This document shows positions 1 through 5,727 of a stretch of DNA of 5,727 bases, one piece after another. The notes beneath the pieces are model-generated. The model was not told the origin of the DNA, did no database searches, and saw nothing but the letters and a program-made list of their open reading frames with translations. Within the stretch, counting starts at the first letter, position 1. Each line of letters opens with the position of its first letter. This stretch comes from Alphaproteobacteria bacterium. Its GTDB lineage: Bacteria; Pseudomonadota; Alphaproteobacteria; Rickettsiales; UBA1997. A program made the position numbers and the translations under genes. Where the stretch lies: positions 1 through 5,727 of the forward strand of contig VGDJ01000079.1 in the NCBI GenBank assembly GCA_016869775.1. The letters run 5' to 3'.

Positions 1-766
1 TGATAGCTCCGGCGTGGCCCATTCTGCGTCCGGGAGGGGCAGTTCTGCCGGCAATAAAGCCAACGGTTGGTTTTTTTCGACCCTTTTTAGCTTCGAGTCT
101 TAAAAATTCAGCGGCGTCTTCTTCATCAGTTCCGCCGATTTCACCAATCATGATGATGGCTTGAGTTTCTTGGTCAGATAAGAACATATCTAGGCAGTCG
201 ATAAAATTAGTGCCGTTCACTGGATCACCGCCAATTCCAATACAAGTACTTTGGCCAAGCCCTGCTTTGGTGGTTTGGTGCACAGCTTCATATGTTAATG
301 TTCCAGATCGCGAGACAATTCCAATCTTACCCCTTTTGTGAATATGGCCAGGCATGATCCCAATTTTGCATTCTCCAGGAGTAATAACGCCTGGACAATT
401 TGGACCAATTAGACGAGATTTTGAGCCTTTTAGGGCTTTTTTAACTTTTACCATATCAAGGACTGGAATACCTTCAGTGATACAAACGATCAACTCAATT
501 TCGGCATCAATGGCTTCGATAATTGCATCAGCAGCAAAAGGCGGGGGAACATATATAACCGAAGCATTACAATCAGTTTTTTTGCGTGCATCAAAAACTG
601 TATCAAAAACTGGAAGCTCGAGATGTTTAGTTCCGCCTTTACCAGGAGTAACTCCACCAACCATTTTTGTGCCATATGCAATGGCTTGCTCTGAGTGAAA
701 AGTACCTTGAGAACCCGTAAACCCTTGGCAAATAACTTTAGTATTTTTGTTTATTAGAACTGACAT
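1..766 (-). CDS. sucD: Succinyl-CoA synthetase alpha subunit SucD (3' end outside window)
   Basis: SucD is the CoA-binding and phosphohistidine subunit of succinyl-CoA synthetase, which couples succinyl-CoA hydrolysis to ADP or GDP phosphorylation in the cytoplasmic TCA cycle. I translated this strand from the ATG at 766-764 and it stays open for 255 codons to the window edge. Family members have about 290 residues, so roughly 35 are missing. The N-terminal Rossmann-like CoA domain carries GFTGSQGTFH (about 15-24) and VGGVTPGKGG (about 37-46). GPNCPG lies at 121-126 with the conserved Cys124. The ligase domain has SRSGTLTYE (152-160), GIGGDP and GEIGGTDEE. The catalytic histidine is His251 in the final GHAGAI, equivalent to E. 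coli His246, so the window stops just after the active site. It lies 39 bp downstream of sucC on the same strand, with no strong Shine-Dalgarno sequence. The pair is almost certainly co-transcribed. Identification is very secure. Confidence 0.97.
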   Translation of the reverse strand, partial: MSVLINKNTKVICQGFTGSQGTFHSEQAIAYGTKMVGGVTPGKGGTKHLELPVFDTVFDARKKTDCNASVIYVPPPFAADAIIEAIDAEIELIVCITEGIPVLDMVKVKKALKGSKSRLIGPNCPGVITPGECKIGIMPGHIHKRGKIGIVSRSGTLTYEAVHQTTKAGLGQSTCIGIGGDPVNGTNFIDCLDMFLSDQETQAIIMIGEIGGTDEEDAAEFLRLEAKKGRKKPTVGFIAGRTAPPGRRMGHAGAI

Positions 767-805
767 TTTTTATAACTTTTGAGTTAGAAATTGTTTTTAA
801 TTAAA

Positions 806-1993
806 TTAGTTTTGCGAGGTATATTCTTTAACTGATTTAACGACTTTTTCGGCTGCATCACCCAAATCATTGGCCGGGATAATTGCTAGGCCAGATTTAG
901 CAAGAATTTCTTTGCCTAAATCAACATTGGTGCCTTCAAGACGAACGACTAAAGGCACACTAAGACTAACTTCTTTGGCTGCTTCAATTATACCATTAGC
1001 AATTATATCGCAACGCATGATACCGCCAAAAATATTGACTAAGATTCCTTTAACATTGTTGTCGGAAAGAATTATTTTAAATGCCGCAGTCACTTTTTCA
1101 CGAGTTGCTCCACCACCCACATCCAAGAAATTTGCTGGCGAAGAACCATAAAGTTTAATAATGTCCATAGTCGCCATAGCTAAGCCGGCTCCGTTCACCA
1201 TACAACCGATTTGACCATCCATTTTAATGTAGTTTAGATCATATTTAGAAGCTTCAATTTCAAGAGCTTCTTCTTCATCAAGATCTCTTAACGACTTTAT
1301 GTCATCATGACGATGCAAAGCATTATCATCAAAATTAATTTTGGCATCAAGTGCGATAATATCACCTTCAGCGGTTTCAACTAAAGGATTGATTTCAATT
1401 TGCGAAGCATCTTTAGCAACAAAAACTTCATATAAAGAAAAAACTAATTTGGAGAATTTTTTTAAAGTATCACCTTTTAAGCCCAAAACATAGCCCAGTT
1501 TACGAGCATGACAACTTTGAATTCCACTAGCTGGGTCAATTGCGACGCTGATAATTTTTTCTGGTTGATGTATGGCAACTTCTTCAATTTCAACTCCCCC
1601 CTCAGTTGAAGCCATAAAAACAATAGTTTTAGTTTTTCTATCGACAACAGCCGAGAGGTAATATTCTTTTTTGATATTTGATCCTGCTTCAACATATAGT
1701 CTTTTAACCTCTTTGCCTTCTGGTCCGGTTTGGTGAGTAACCAAAACTTTACCCAAGATTTGTGAAGCTTTTTCACGAACTTCATCAATTGATTTAACAA
1801 CTTTAACACCACCAGCTTTTCCGCGTCCACCGGCATGAATTTGAGCCTTAACAACAAAAACTTTATGACCAACCGATTCGAGCTGTTTAGCACTTTCAAC
1901 CGCCTCAGGAACTGAAAATGCTGGATGACCCTCAGGCACTGCAACGCCAAATTGCTTAAGCAAAGCTTTTGCTTGATATTCGTGAATATTCAT
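806..1993 (-). CDS. sucC: Succinyl-CoA synthetase beta subunit SucC
   Basis: SucC is the nucleotide-binding ATP-grasp subunit that forms the heteromeric TCA-cycle enzyme with SucD. The 395-residue product has the usual full length and the standard start MNIHEYQAK. GGRGKAGG (55-62) is the glycine-rich nucleotide-binding segment. EINPL (200-204) with Asn202, and Asp216 in ALDAKINFDD, match the E. coli magnesium ligands Asn199 and Asp213. Asn267 in NGAGLAMATMD matches E. coli Asn264. FLDVGGGA (289-296) and GGIMRCD (323-329) belong to the C-terminal ligase domain that meets SucD. Pro20 is the residue also found in the ATP-using E. coli enzyme, which hints at ADP/ATP use, but this is not proof. 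The stop TAA is at 808-806 and sucD follows after 39 bp. The gene is first on this strand in the window and must be read from the divergent region upstream of 1993. It is intact and unremarkable in sequence. Confidence 0.98.
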   Translation of the reverse strand: MNIHEYQAKALLKQFGVAVPEGHPAFSVPEAVESAKQLESVGHKVFVVKAQIHAGGRGKAGGVKVVKSIDEVREKASQILGKVLVTHQTGPEGKEVKRLYVEAGSNIKKEYYLSAVVDRKTKTIVFMASTEGGVEIEEVAIHQPEKIISVAIDPASGIQSCHARKLGYVLGLKGDTLKKFSKLVFSLYEVFVAKDASQIEINPLVETAEGDIIALDAKINFDDNALHRHDDIKSLRDLDEEEALEIEASKYDLNYIKMDGQIGCMVNGAGLAMATMDIIKLYGSSPANFLDVGGGATREKVTAAFKIILSDNNVKGILVNIFGGIMRCDIIANGIIEAAKEVSLSVPLVVRLEGTNVDLGKEILAKSGLAIIPANDLGDAAEKVVKSVKEYTSQN

Positions 1994-2080
1994 TTGATTT
2001 TGATTTTAATTGGTAATATTTAGGATGAATTTTTGTGCAAAAGATTTTAACAACCGATTTTTAACTTGGCAATCAATTTA
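1994..2080. promoter_or_regulatory. Divergent intergenic region between sucC and hemD
   Basis: This 87-bp gap separates the oppositely oriented starts of sucC and hemD, so it should contain promoters for both units and any shared control site. It is very AT-rich. I could not find a pair of good -35/-10 boxes on either strand. The best plus-strand hexamers (TTGTGC at 2033-2038 with TTTTAA at 2059-2064) and the best minus-strand pair (TTGCAC, then TATTAC about 16 bp on) are weak matches. No clear inverted repeat typical of a repressor operator is visible. Neither gene has a good Shine-Dalgarno sequence. The regulatory role is inferred from gene orientation only. Confidence 0.5.
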
Positions 2081-2782
2081 ATGAAAAATATCTTAATTAC
2101 TCGCTCTAAAATTCGCTCAATAAAACTTAGCAATTATCTTGAAAAAAACGGCACAAAAAATTTTTTTCAACCGCTATTTTCCATTAAAAAAATAATTTCC
2201 AATCTTTTAAATTATCAAAATGATTCCCCAATTATTATCTCCAGCGCAAACGCAATTCATATTTTAAAAAAATATAATTTTTCAAAAAACACTACAATTT
2301 TTTGCGTTGGAAAAATAACAGCCCAAAAACTTAAAAACCTTGGCTTTCTAAATGTAATATACCCTCAAAAAAACTCTGGAAAAGAGCTTTCAAAAATCAT
2401 TGTAGATATTTTAAATCCGCAAGAAATTTTTTATTTTCGAGGAGAAAAAATCAGCTTTGATTTTGTTAAATTTCTAGAAAAAAAAGGCTTTAAAGTTAGT
2501 AGTGAAATTGTTTATAAAACTTGCGAGATTAATAAATTTTCAGAAGAAATAATTAATTTAACTAAATTAAAATATTTTGATGAAGTTCTAATTTTTTCAC
2601 AAAATTCCCTCGAAATTTTTTATAAAAACTGCATCAATCACAATCTTATTGAATCTTTCAATTCCTCTAACATAATATGTATGAGTAGCAAAATTGCTAA
2701 AAATGCTCGTAAAATTGGATTCACTAAGGTTAGCACATTTAAAAAATTTCCACTTTTAAAAAATTTCTATGACGCAAGATAA
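2081..2782 (+). CDS. hemD: Uroporphyrinogen-III synthase HemD
   Basis: HemD closes hydroxymethylbilane with inversion of ring D to give uroporphyrinogen III, the branch point to haem, sirohaem and corrinoids, in the cytoplasm. I start at ATG 2081, giving 233 residues, a normal length. An in-frame TTG at 2066 would add five residues, but MKNILITR is the classic HemD beginning. The sequence is divergent but follows the two-domain pattern: ITR (6-8); IIISSANAIH (51-60), the first domain's 'TSxNA' segment; CVGKITAQKLKNLGF (75-89), the 'vGxxTAxxLxxxGF' motif; YFRGEKISFDFVKFLEKKGF (118-137); IVYKT (143-147) with the conserved tyrosine Tyr145; VLIFSQNSLEIF (169-180); and a closing SSKIAKNARKIGF (202-214). 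Its 3' end overlaps the next gene by 14 bp, implying translational coupling. The gene is extremely AT-rich and poly-A rich. hemC, a common partner, is not upstream. HemD proteins diverge quickly, but motifs and neighbours together make the call good. Confidence 0.88.
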   Translation: MKNILITRSKIRSIKLSNYLEKNGTKNFFQPLFSIKKIISNLLNYQNDSPIIISSANAIHILKKYNFSKNTTIFCVGKITAQKLKNLGFLNVIYPQKNSGKELSKIIVDILNPQEIFYFRGEKISFDFVKFLEKKGFKVSSEIVYKTCEINKFSEEIINLTKLKYFDEVLIFSQNSLEIFYKNCINHNLIESFNSSNIICMSSKIAKNARKIGFTKVSTFKKFPLLKNFYDAR

Positions 2783-3683
2783 TCAAGAATTTTATTCAAA
2801 AAACATCGATCCTGAAACTCATAAATCTAAAAATCGCAATCATTTTTTGTTAAAATTTTTTTTGATTATTTTATCAGTTTTTATAATTTTTTTTCTGTAT
2901 AAAAATTTACAAATTAATAGCCCTGTCAATCCAAAAACTCCACTTTCCAAATATAACGAAACCTTACGCGAGAGCGATTTACTTGACATCTCTGATGAAT
3001 ATAAAGATAACAACGAAACCACTCTTCACGACCTCAATATTAGTGAAATAAAAGAAAAAGGTGCCGAATTTGTTTATCAATTGCTCATTAAAAATCAGGT
3101 GCAAATTGAAGATTTACAAAATCAATTGCGTTATCTTAAAACCGACTTAATTAAATTTAAAAACCAAGAAAAATTTAATAAATTTGTTCTTAATTATATC
3201 GAACTTAGAGAAAAATTATTTAACGGCTCTGATTGTAAAACAGAAATCGAAAATTATGACCTCTTGATAATTAATGATGAGTTTTTGCAAAAAAAATTTT
3301 CTACAATCAAAGAAAATTACAAAGAGTTGCCAAGTCATCAAAAATTAATTGATGATTTTAAATTAATAATCAGAGAACTCATAATCAACGAGAACTACTC
3401 TGAAGATAGCGCCGACTTCATAGAAAAACTTAGTCACAATCTTAAAAAAGTCATTATTATCCGCAAAATTTCCCCTCAAAATCCCTTAGATCTTCAAGGT
3501 AAAATTGTTGAAATTGAAAACGCCATAAAACAAAAAGATTATGATTTGGCACTCACAAAACTTCTTAGTCTTGATAAAATGTATTTCCCAATAATTCAAA
3601 AATATCTTGAGGAGCTTGGCATTGCCACTGAAATTATTAATGCTGATAAAGAGATAGTTAAATATTTAAAAAGCTTAACCTAG
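2769..3683 (+). CDS. mic60: Mitofilin/Mic60-like inner-membrane protein (COG4223 type)
   Basis: This 304-residue protein has a polar N-terminus (1-25), one hydrophobic membrane segment (about 26-44, LLKFFLIILSVFIIFFLY), an acidic linker, a helical and probably coiled-coil stretch (about 95-135) and a C-terminal helical region. That last part, KKVIIIRKISPQNP (226-239) followed by EIENAIKQKDYDLALTKLL (248-266), resembles the alphaproteobacterial mitofilin tail, where a 'vrri' strand precedes helices with a 'GDLxxAL' pattern. Mic60 in mitochondria shapes cristae, and alphaproteobacterial homologues are known beside hemD and hemY and are linked to membrane curvature. From its topology it is expected to be anchored in the inner membrane with most of the protein in the periplasm. 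The ATG at 2769 is the only credible start, because the next methionine is residue 271. It lies inside the end of hemD, so translation is likely coupled. At 304 residues it is at the short end for the family. The family assignment rests on architecture, weak motif and position, not strong identity. The alternative is an unrelated single-pass coiled-coil protein. Confidence 0.72.
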   Translation: MTQDNQEFYSKNIDPETHKSKNRNHFLLKFFLIILSVFIIFFLYKNLQINSPVNPKTPLSKYNETLRESDLLDISDEYKDNNETTLHDLNISEIKEKGAEFVYQLLIKNQVQIEDLQNQLRYLKTDLIKFKNQEKFNKFVLNYIELREKLFNGSDCKTEIENYDLLIINDEFLQKKFSTIKENYKELPSHQKLIDDFKLIIRELIINENYSEDSADFIEKLSHNLKKVIIIRKISPQNPLDLQGKIVEIENAIKQKDYDLALTKLLSLDKMYFPIIQKYLEELGIATEIINADKEIVKYLKSLT

Positions 3684-3685
3684 GA
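3682..3685 (+). promoter_or_regulatory. Shine-Dalgarno AGGA for hemY, overlapping the upstream stop
   Basis: AGGA overlaps the TAG stop codon (3681-3683) of the preceding gene and sits 5 nt before the hemY ATG at 3691. It is the clearest ribosome binding site in the window, since the other starts have none of comparable quality. It supports both the chosen hemY start and coupled translation of the two genes. Confidence 0.6.
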
Positions 3686-3690
3686 AAATT

Positions 3691-4992
3691 ATGCTCACAA
3701 TTTTTTGGTATGTTATTTTAGTTTTTGGCATCACCAGCTCAATGGTTTGGGTTATTGAAAATAATGGCACCATCGTAATCAACTGGTTAGGCTATGAAAT
3801 TCAATCTGATATTCTCACCGCATCACTAATTTTTATCTTCTTTTTTACTTTTATTGCTTTTTTGTCATATACTTTAACGCGCATTTTAGCCATCAAATTC
3901 CCACAATTACTCAAATTATTATTCAAAAAAAGCTACACCAACAAACTCGAAAAAATAATCACCAACCACCATCGAGGCTTCGATACCCTAACCAAAATAC
4001 TTCTAGCACTTGAAGTTGATGACTACGAGAGCGCCAAATCAATTCACAAAAATTTTAAGCATCAAATTAAATACAAATCTATAAATGATTTTTTCTTTGC
4101 AAAATTTGCCCTTGAAAACTCTAATTATGACTCATCGCAAAAATTTTTTGCTGAGTTCAAAAATAACCCACATGGCAAAATTTTATTACTTAAATCACAA
4201 TTAAAAATTGCCATAAAAAACCACCAAGATTCTAGAGCAATTGAGATAGGTCAAGAAATTCTCACTCTTAAAAAAAATAGCATTAGCACCGCTCGCGAGC
4301 TCATCAAGCTTTATAAAAAAAATAGCCATTGGCAACTAGCTAAAAATTTAATTAAAGATTTTGGTGCCGAAAATTTTAGCAACGAACTTCAAAATCGCGA
4401 CTCCACAATCCTCAATACATCTCTTGCTCAAGAATCTTTTAAGAACAAAAAATATTTTCAAGCTATCAAATACTCTAAAATTGCTTTGAGTCTTGATGAT
4501 CAATTTATGCCCGCCAATGAAATTTTAATAAAATCATGGTTAAAATTAGGATTAAATTTCAAAGCAGTTTCAATCATAAAAAATCTCTGGAAAGAAGCCC
4601 CGAGCAAAATTCTTGTCGAAATTTTTAACATGATTTATAAAAAAAATCCTCCAAAAACTCGCCTAAAAGCCGTTAAAAAACTTACTAAACTAAATTCAAA
4701 TATTTATTATTCAAATTACGCTATTGGCTTAGTTGCTTTCCGGTCAGGACTTTACAAAGTCGCCAAAGATCATTTTAGTATTGCGTTAGATCACGAAAAA
4801 TCTCAAAACCTTTATCGACTCATCGCTAATTGTGAAAAATTTTTAGGCAACAAAGAAGAATTTTATAAAAATATTACCATCGCAAAAATGCTTCCCAAAA
4901 CCAGCAATTATACATGCACCAATTGTCAAAAAACCTACTCGAGATGGCAACCTTCATGCGATAACTGCGCATCTTTTGACTCTCTTCAATAA
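3691..4992 (+). CDS. hemY: HemY-type TPR inner-membrane protein with C-terminal zinc-ribbon-like motif
   Basis: This is the HemY of proteobacterial hem operons, not the protoporphyrinogen oxidase of the same name in Bacillus. The 433-residue protein has two N-terminal membrane segments (about 4-22 and 41-62), separated by a short loop with NNGTIVINWLGYEI, the HemY N-terminal domain pattern. A helical cytoplasmic-type region follows, with TPR-like repeats most visible at 251-304 (YFQAIKYSKIALSLDD) and 340-400 (YKVAKDHFSIALDHEK). The protein ends in two CxxC pairs: Cys409/412 and Cys423/426. HemY is thought to help organise late haem-synthesis enzymes at the membrane, but its precise role is not settled. 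The ATG at 3691 has an AGGA upstream and lies 7 bp after the Mic60-like gene, so both belong to one unit. dapD starts 16 bp after the stop. The gene is very AT-rich. Identification is good from topology, repeats and context. Confidence 0.88.
   Translation: MLTIFWYVILVFGITSSMVWVIENNGTIVINWLGYEIQSDILTASLIFIFFFTFIAFLSYTLTRILAIKFPQLLKLLFKKSYTNKLEKIITNHHRGFDTLTKILLALEVDDYESAKSIHKNFKHQIKYKSINDFFFAKFALENSNYDSSQKFFAEFKNNPHGKILLLKSQLKIAIKNHQDSRAIEIGQEILTLKKNSISTARELIKLYKKNSHWQLAKNLIKDFGAENFSNELQNRDSTILNTSLAQESFKNKKYFQAIKYSKIALSLDDQFMPANEILIKSWLKLGLNFKAVSIIKNLWKEAPSKILVEIFNMIYKKNPPKTRLKAVKKLTKLNSNIYYSNYAIGLVAFRSGLYKVAKDHFSIALDHEKSQNLYRLIANCEKFLGNKEEFYKNITIAKMLPKTSNYTCTNCQKTYSRWQPSCDNCASFDSLQ
4915..4968 (+). 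other. CxxC-x10-CxxC zinc-ribbon-like motif at the HemY C-terminus
   Basis: This stretch encodes residues 409-426 of HemY: CTNC, ten residues, then CDNC, followed by only seven more residues (ASFDSLQ). Two CxxC pairs at this spacing are typical of small zinc or iron knuckles. The E. coli LapB/YciM protein, another membrane-anchored TPR protein, carries a rubredoxin-like metal-binding end. Alphaproteobacterial HemY proteins commonly have such a tail, with a W-x-P before the second pair, as here (WQPSCDNC). Metal binding is inferred from the cysteines only. Confidence 0.75.
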
Positions 4993-5008
4993 AACAACAA
5001 ACAAAAAT

Positions 5009-5727
5009 ATGTCAAAAAATTTGTCACAAATAATTGAAAATGCTTTTGAAAAAAGAAACGAAATCAATAACCAAACAAAGGGTGAAATCAGGGAAACTGT
5101 TAACCAAATAATGCACGAACTTGATTGTGGAAAAATTCGAGTTTGTCAAAAAATTAATGATCAAATTAACCATCAATGGCAGGTCAATCAGTGGATAAAA
5201 AAAGCCATACTTTTGTCATTCCGTCTCAATGACAACTATCTCACGGCTACTCAAAATTCAATCGGTGACGATATAAAATTTTTTGATAAAGTAGCGCTAA
5301 AATTCGCCAATTGGCAAGATGAAGATTTTCGTAAAGCAGGTTTTCGTGCATTAAATGGAGCCGTGGTTCGCCACTCGGCTTATATTGCCAAAAACGCAGT
5401 ATTAATGCCATCTTTCGTAAATGTCGGCGCATTTGTTGATGAAGGCACTATGGTAGACACGTGGGCAACTGTTGGTTCATGCGCTCAAATCGGTAAAAAC
5501 TGCCACATCTCAGGCGGAGCTGGAATTGGCGGGGTTCTTGAGCCACTTCAAGCCAATCCGGTTATCATCGAAGACAATTGTTTTATTGGTGCTCGAAGCG
5601 AAATCGCCGAAGGAGTCATCGTCGAAACCGGCTCAGTAATTTCGATGGGCGTCTATATCGGCGCCTCAACCAAAATTATTGATCGCGACAGTGGTGAAAT
5701 ATTTTATGGACGCGTTCCAGCCTACTC
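5009..5727 (+). CDS. dapD: Tetrahydrodipicolinate N-succinyltransferase DapD (3' end outside window)
   Basis: DapD transfers the succinyl group from succinyl-CoA to tetrahydrodipicolinate in the succinylase branch of diaminopimelate/lysine synthesis, feeding peptidoglycan and protein synthesis. My translation from ATG 5009 is open, with no frameshift, for 239 codons to the window edge. The family has about 275 residues, so the C-terminal tip is missing. The N-terminal helical domain (about 1-105) has NQWIKKAILLSFRLND (60-75), and the left-handed beta-helix of hexapeptide repeats begins near 110. Hallmarks are MPSFVNVGAFVDEGTMVDTW (133-152), IGGVLEPLQANP (173-184), FIGARSE (192-198) and YGRVPA (233-238). 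Asp150 and Glu198 correspond, with a constant offset, to Asp141 and Glu189, the proposed catalytic residues of the mycobacterial enzyme. It follows hemY by 16 bp without a clear Shine-Dalgarno sequence and is probably co-transcribed. Its GC content is well above that of hemD-hemY, in part because the conserved motifs are glycine- and alanine-rich. Confidence 0.97.
   Translation, partial: MSKNLSQIIENAFEKRNEINNQTKGEIRETVNQIMHELDCGKIRVCQKINDQINHQWQVNQWIKKAILLSFRLNDNYLTATQNSIGDDIKFFDKVALKFANWQDEDFRKAGFRALNGAVVRHSAYIAKNAVLMPSFVNVGAFVDEGTMVDTWATVGSCAQIGKNCHISGGAGIGGVLEPLQANPVIIEDNCFIGARSEIAEGVIVETGSVISMGVYIGASTKIIDRDSGEIFYGRVPAY

Noticed and set aside
354..698. Plus-strand open frame opposite sucD
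   Set aside because: It lies entirely antisense to the well-conserved SucD coding sequence, resembles no family I know and has no ribosome binding site. It is a shadow of the real gene.
767..805. Terminator or regulatory hairpin between sucC and sucD
   Set aside because: The 39-bp AT-rich spacer has no convincing stem-loop, so I treat it as a plain operon spacer.
870..1151. Plus-strand open frame opposite the sucC 3' half
   Set aside because: It is antisense to conserved SucC motifs and shows no independent coding signal.
1477..1950. Second minus-strand open frame inside sucC
   Set aside because: It is an out-of-frame reading of sucC, rich in Leu and Lys with no recognisable motif. The SucC frame carries all family hallmarks.
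2066..2080. TTG at 2066 as the hemD start
   Set aside because: It would add MAINL ahead of the standard MKNILITR beginning and has no ribosome binding site. ATG 2081 fits the family better.
2840..3022. Minus-strand open frame opposite the Mic60-like gene
   Set aside because: It is short and antisense to the membrane segment and linker, in AT-rich sequence where chance open frames are expected.
5247..5432. Minus-strand open frame opposite dapD
   Set aside because: It is antisense to DapD, whose plus-strand translation is continuous and strongly conserved here.
5009..5727. Possible frameshift or decay in dapD
   Set aside because: Manual translation gave an unbroken frame of 239 codons with all catalytic motifs. 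The gene is simply cut by the window edge.

Overview
The window reads as chromosomal DNA of an AT-rich alphaproteobacterium, possibly a host-associated or genome-reduced lineage. The main evidence is the block hemD – mitofilin/Mic60-like membrane protein – hemY (with a C-terminal CxxC/CxxC ribbon), an arrangement known from Alphaproteobacteria. The base composition is also strongly AT-biased in the less constrained genes. No finer taxonomic assignment can be supported by eye.

Layout. On the minus strand, sucC (806-1993) is followed by sucD (1-766, cut by the window start). Together they encode succinyl-CoA synthetase of the TCA cycle. An 87-bp divergent intergenic region (1994-2080) must hold the start signals for both directions. 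On the plus strand come hemD (2081-2782, uroporphyrinogen-III synthase), a Mic60-like inner-membrane protein (2769-3683, overlapping hemD by 14 bp), hemY (3691-4992, two membrane segments, TPR-like helices, zinc-ribbon-like tail) and dapD (5009-5727, cut by the window end). The plus-strand genes are separated by -14, 7 and 16 bp, so they are probably one transcription unit. The window is almost fully coding. I see no RNA gene, mobile element, CRISPR array or convincing terminator.

How the genes fit together. SucCD interconverts succinate and succinyl-CoA. DapD consumes succinyl-CoA in lysine/diaminopimelate synthesis. Alphaproteobacterial haem synthesis usually starts from succinyl-CoA via 5-aminolaevulinate synthase, and HemD acts later in that route. 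The neighbourhood can therefore be read as a succinyl-CoA source beside two sinks, but that link is an inference and the proximity may be accidental. hemD–mic60-like–hemY combines tetrapyrrole synthesis with two single-copy inner-membrane proteins whose roles in bacteria are less well defined. These are the most interesting genes here.

Base composition is uneven. Sample 60-base lines counted by hand give about 42% GC in sucD and 53% in dapD, but 18%, 22% and 25% in hemD, the mic60-like gene and hemY. The last three also carry clearly more C than G on their coding strand. I see no evidence for a wholly new system. The parts most worth a second look are the Mic60-like protein, the HemY ribbon, and the hemD block lying between sucCD and dapD without hemC.
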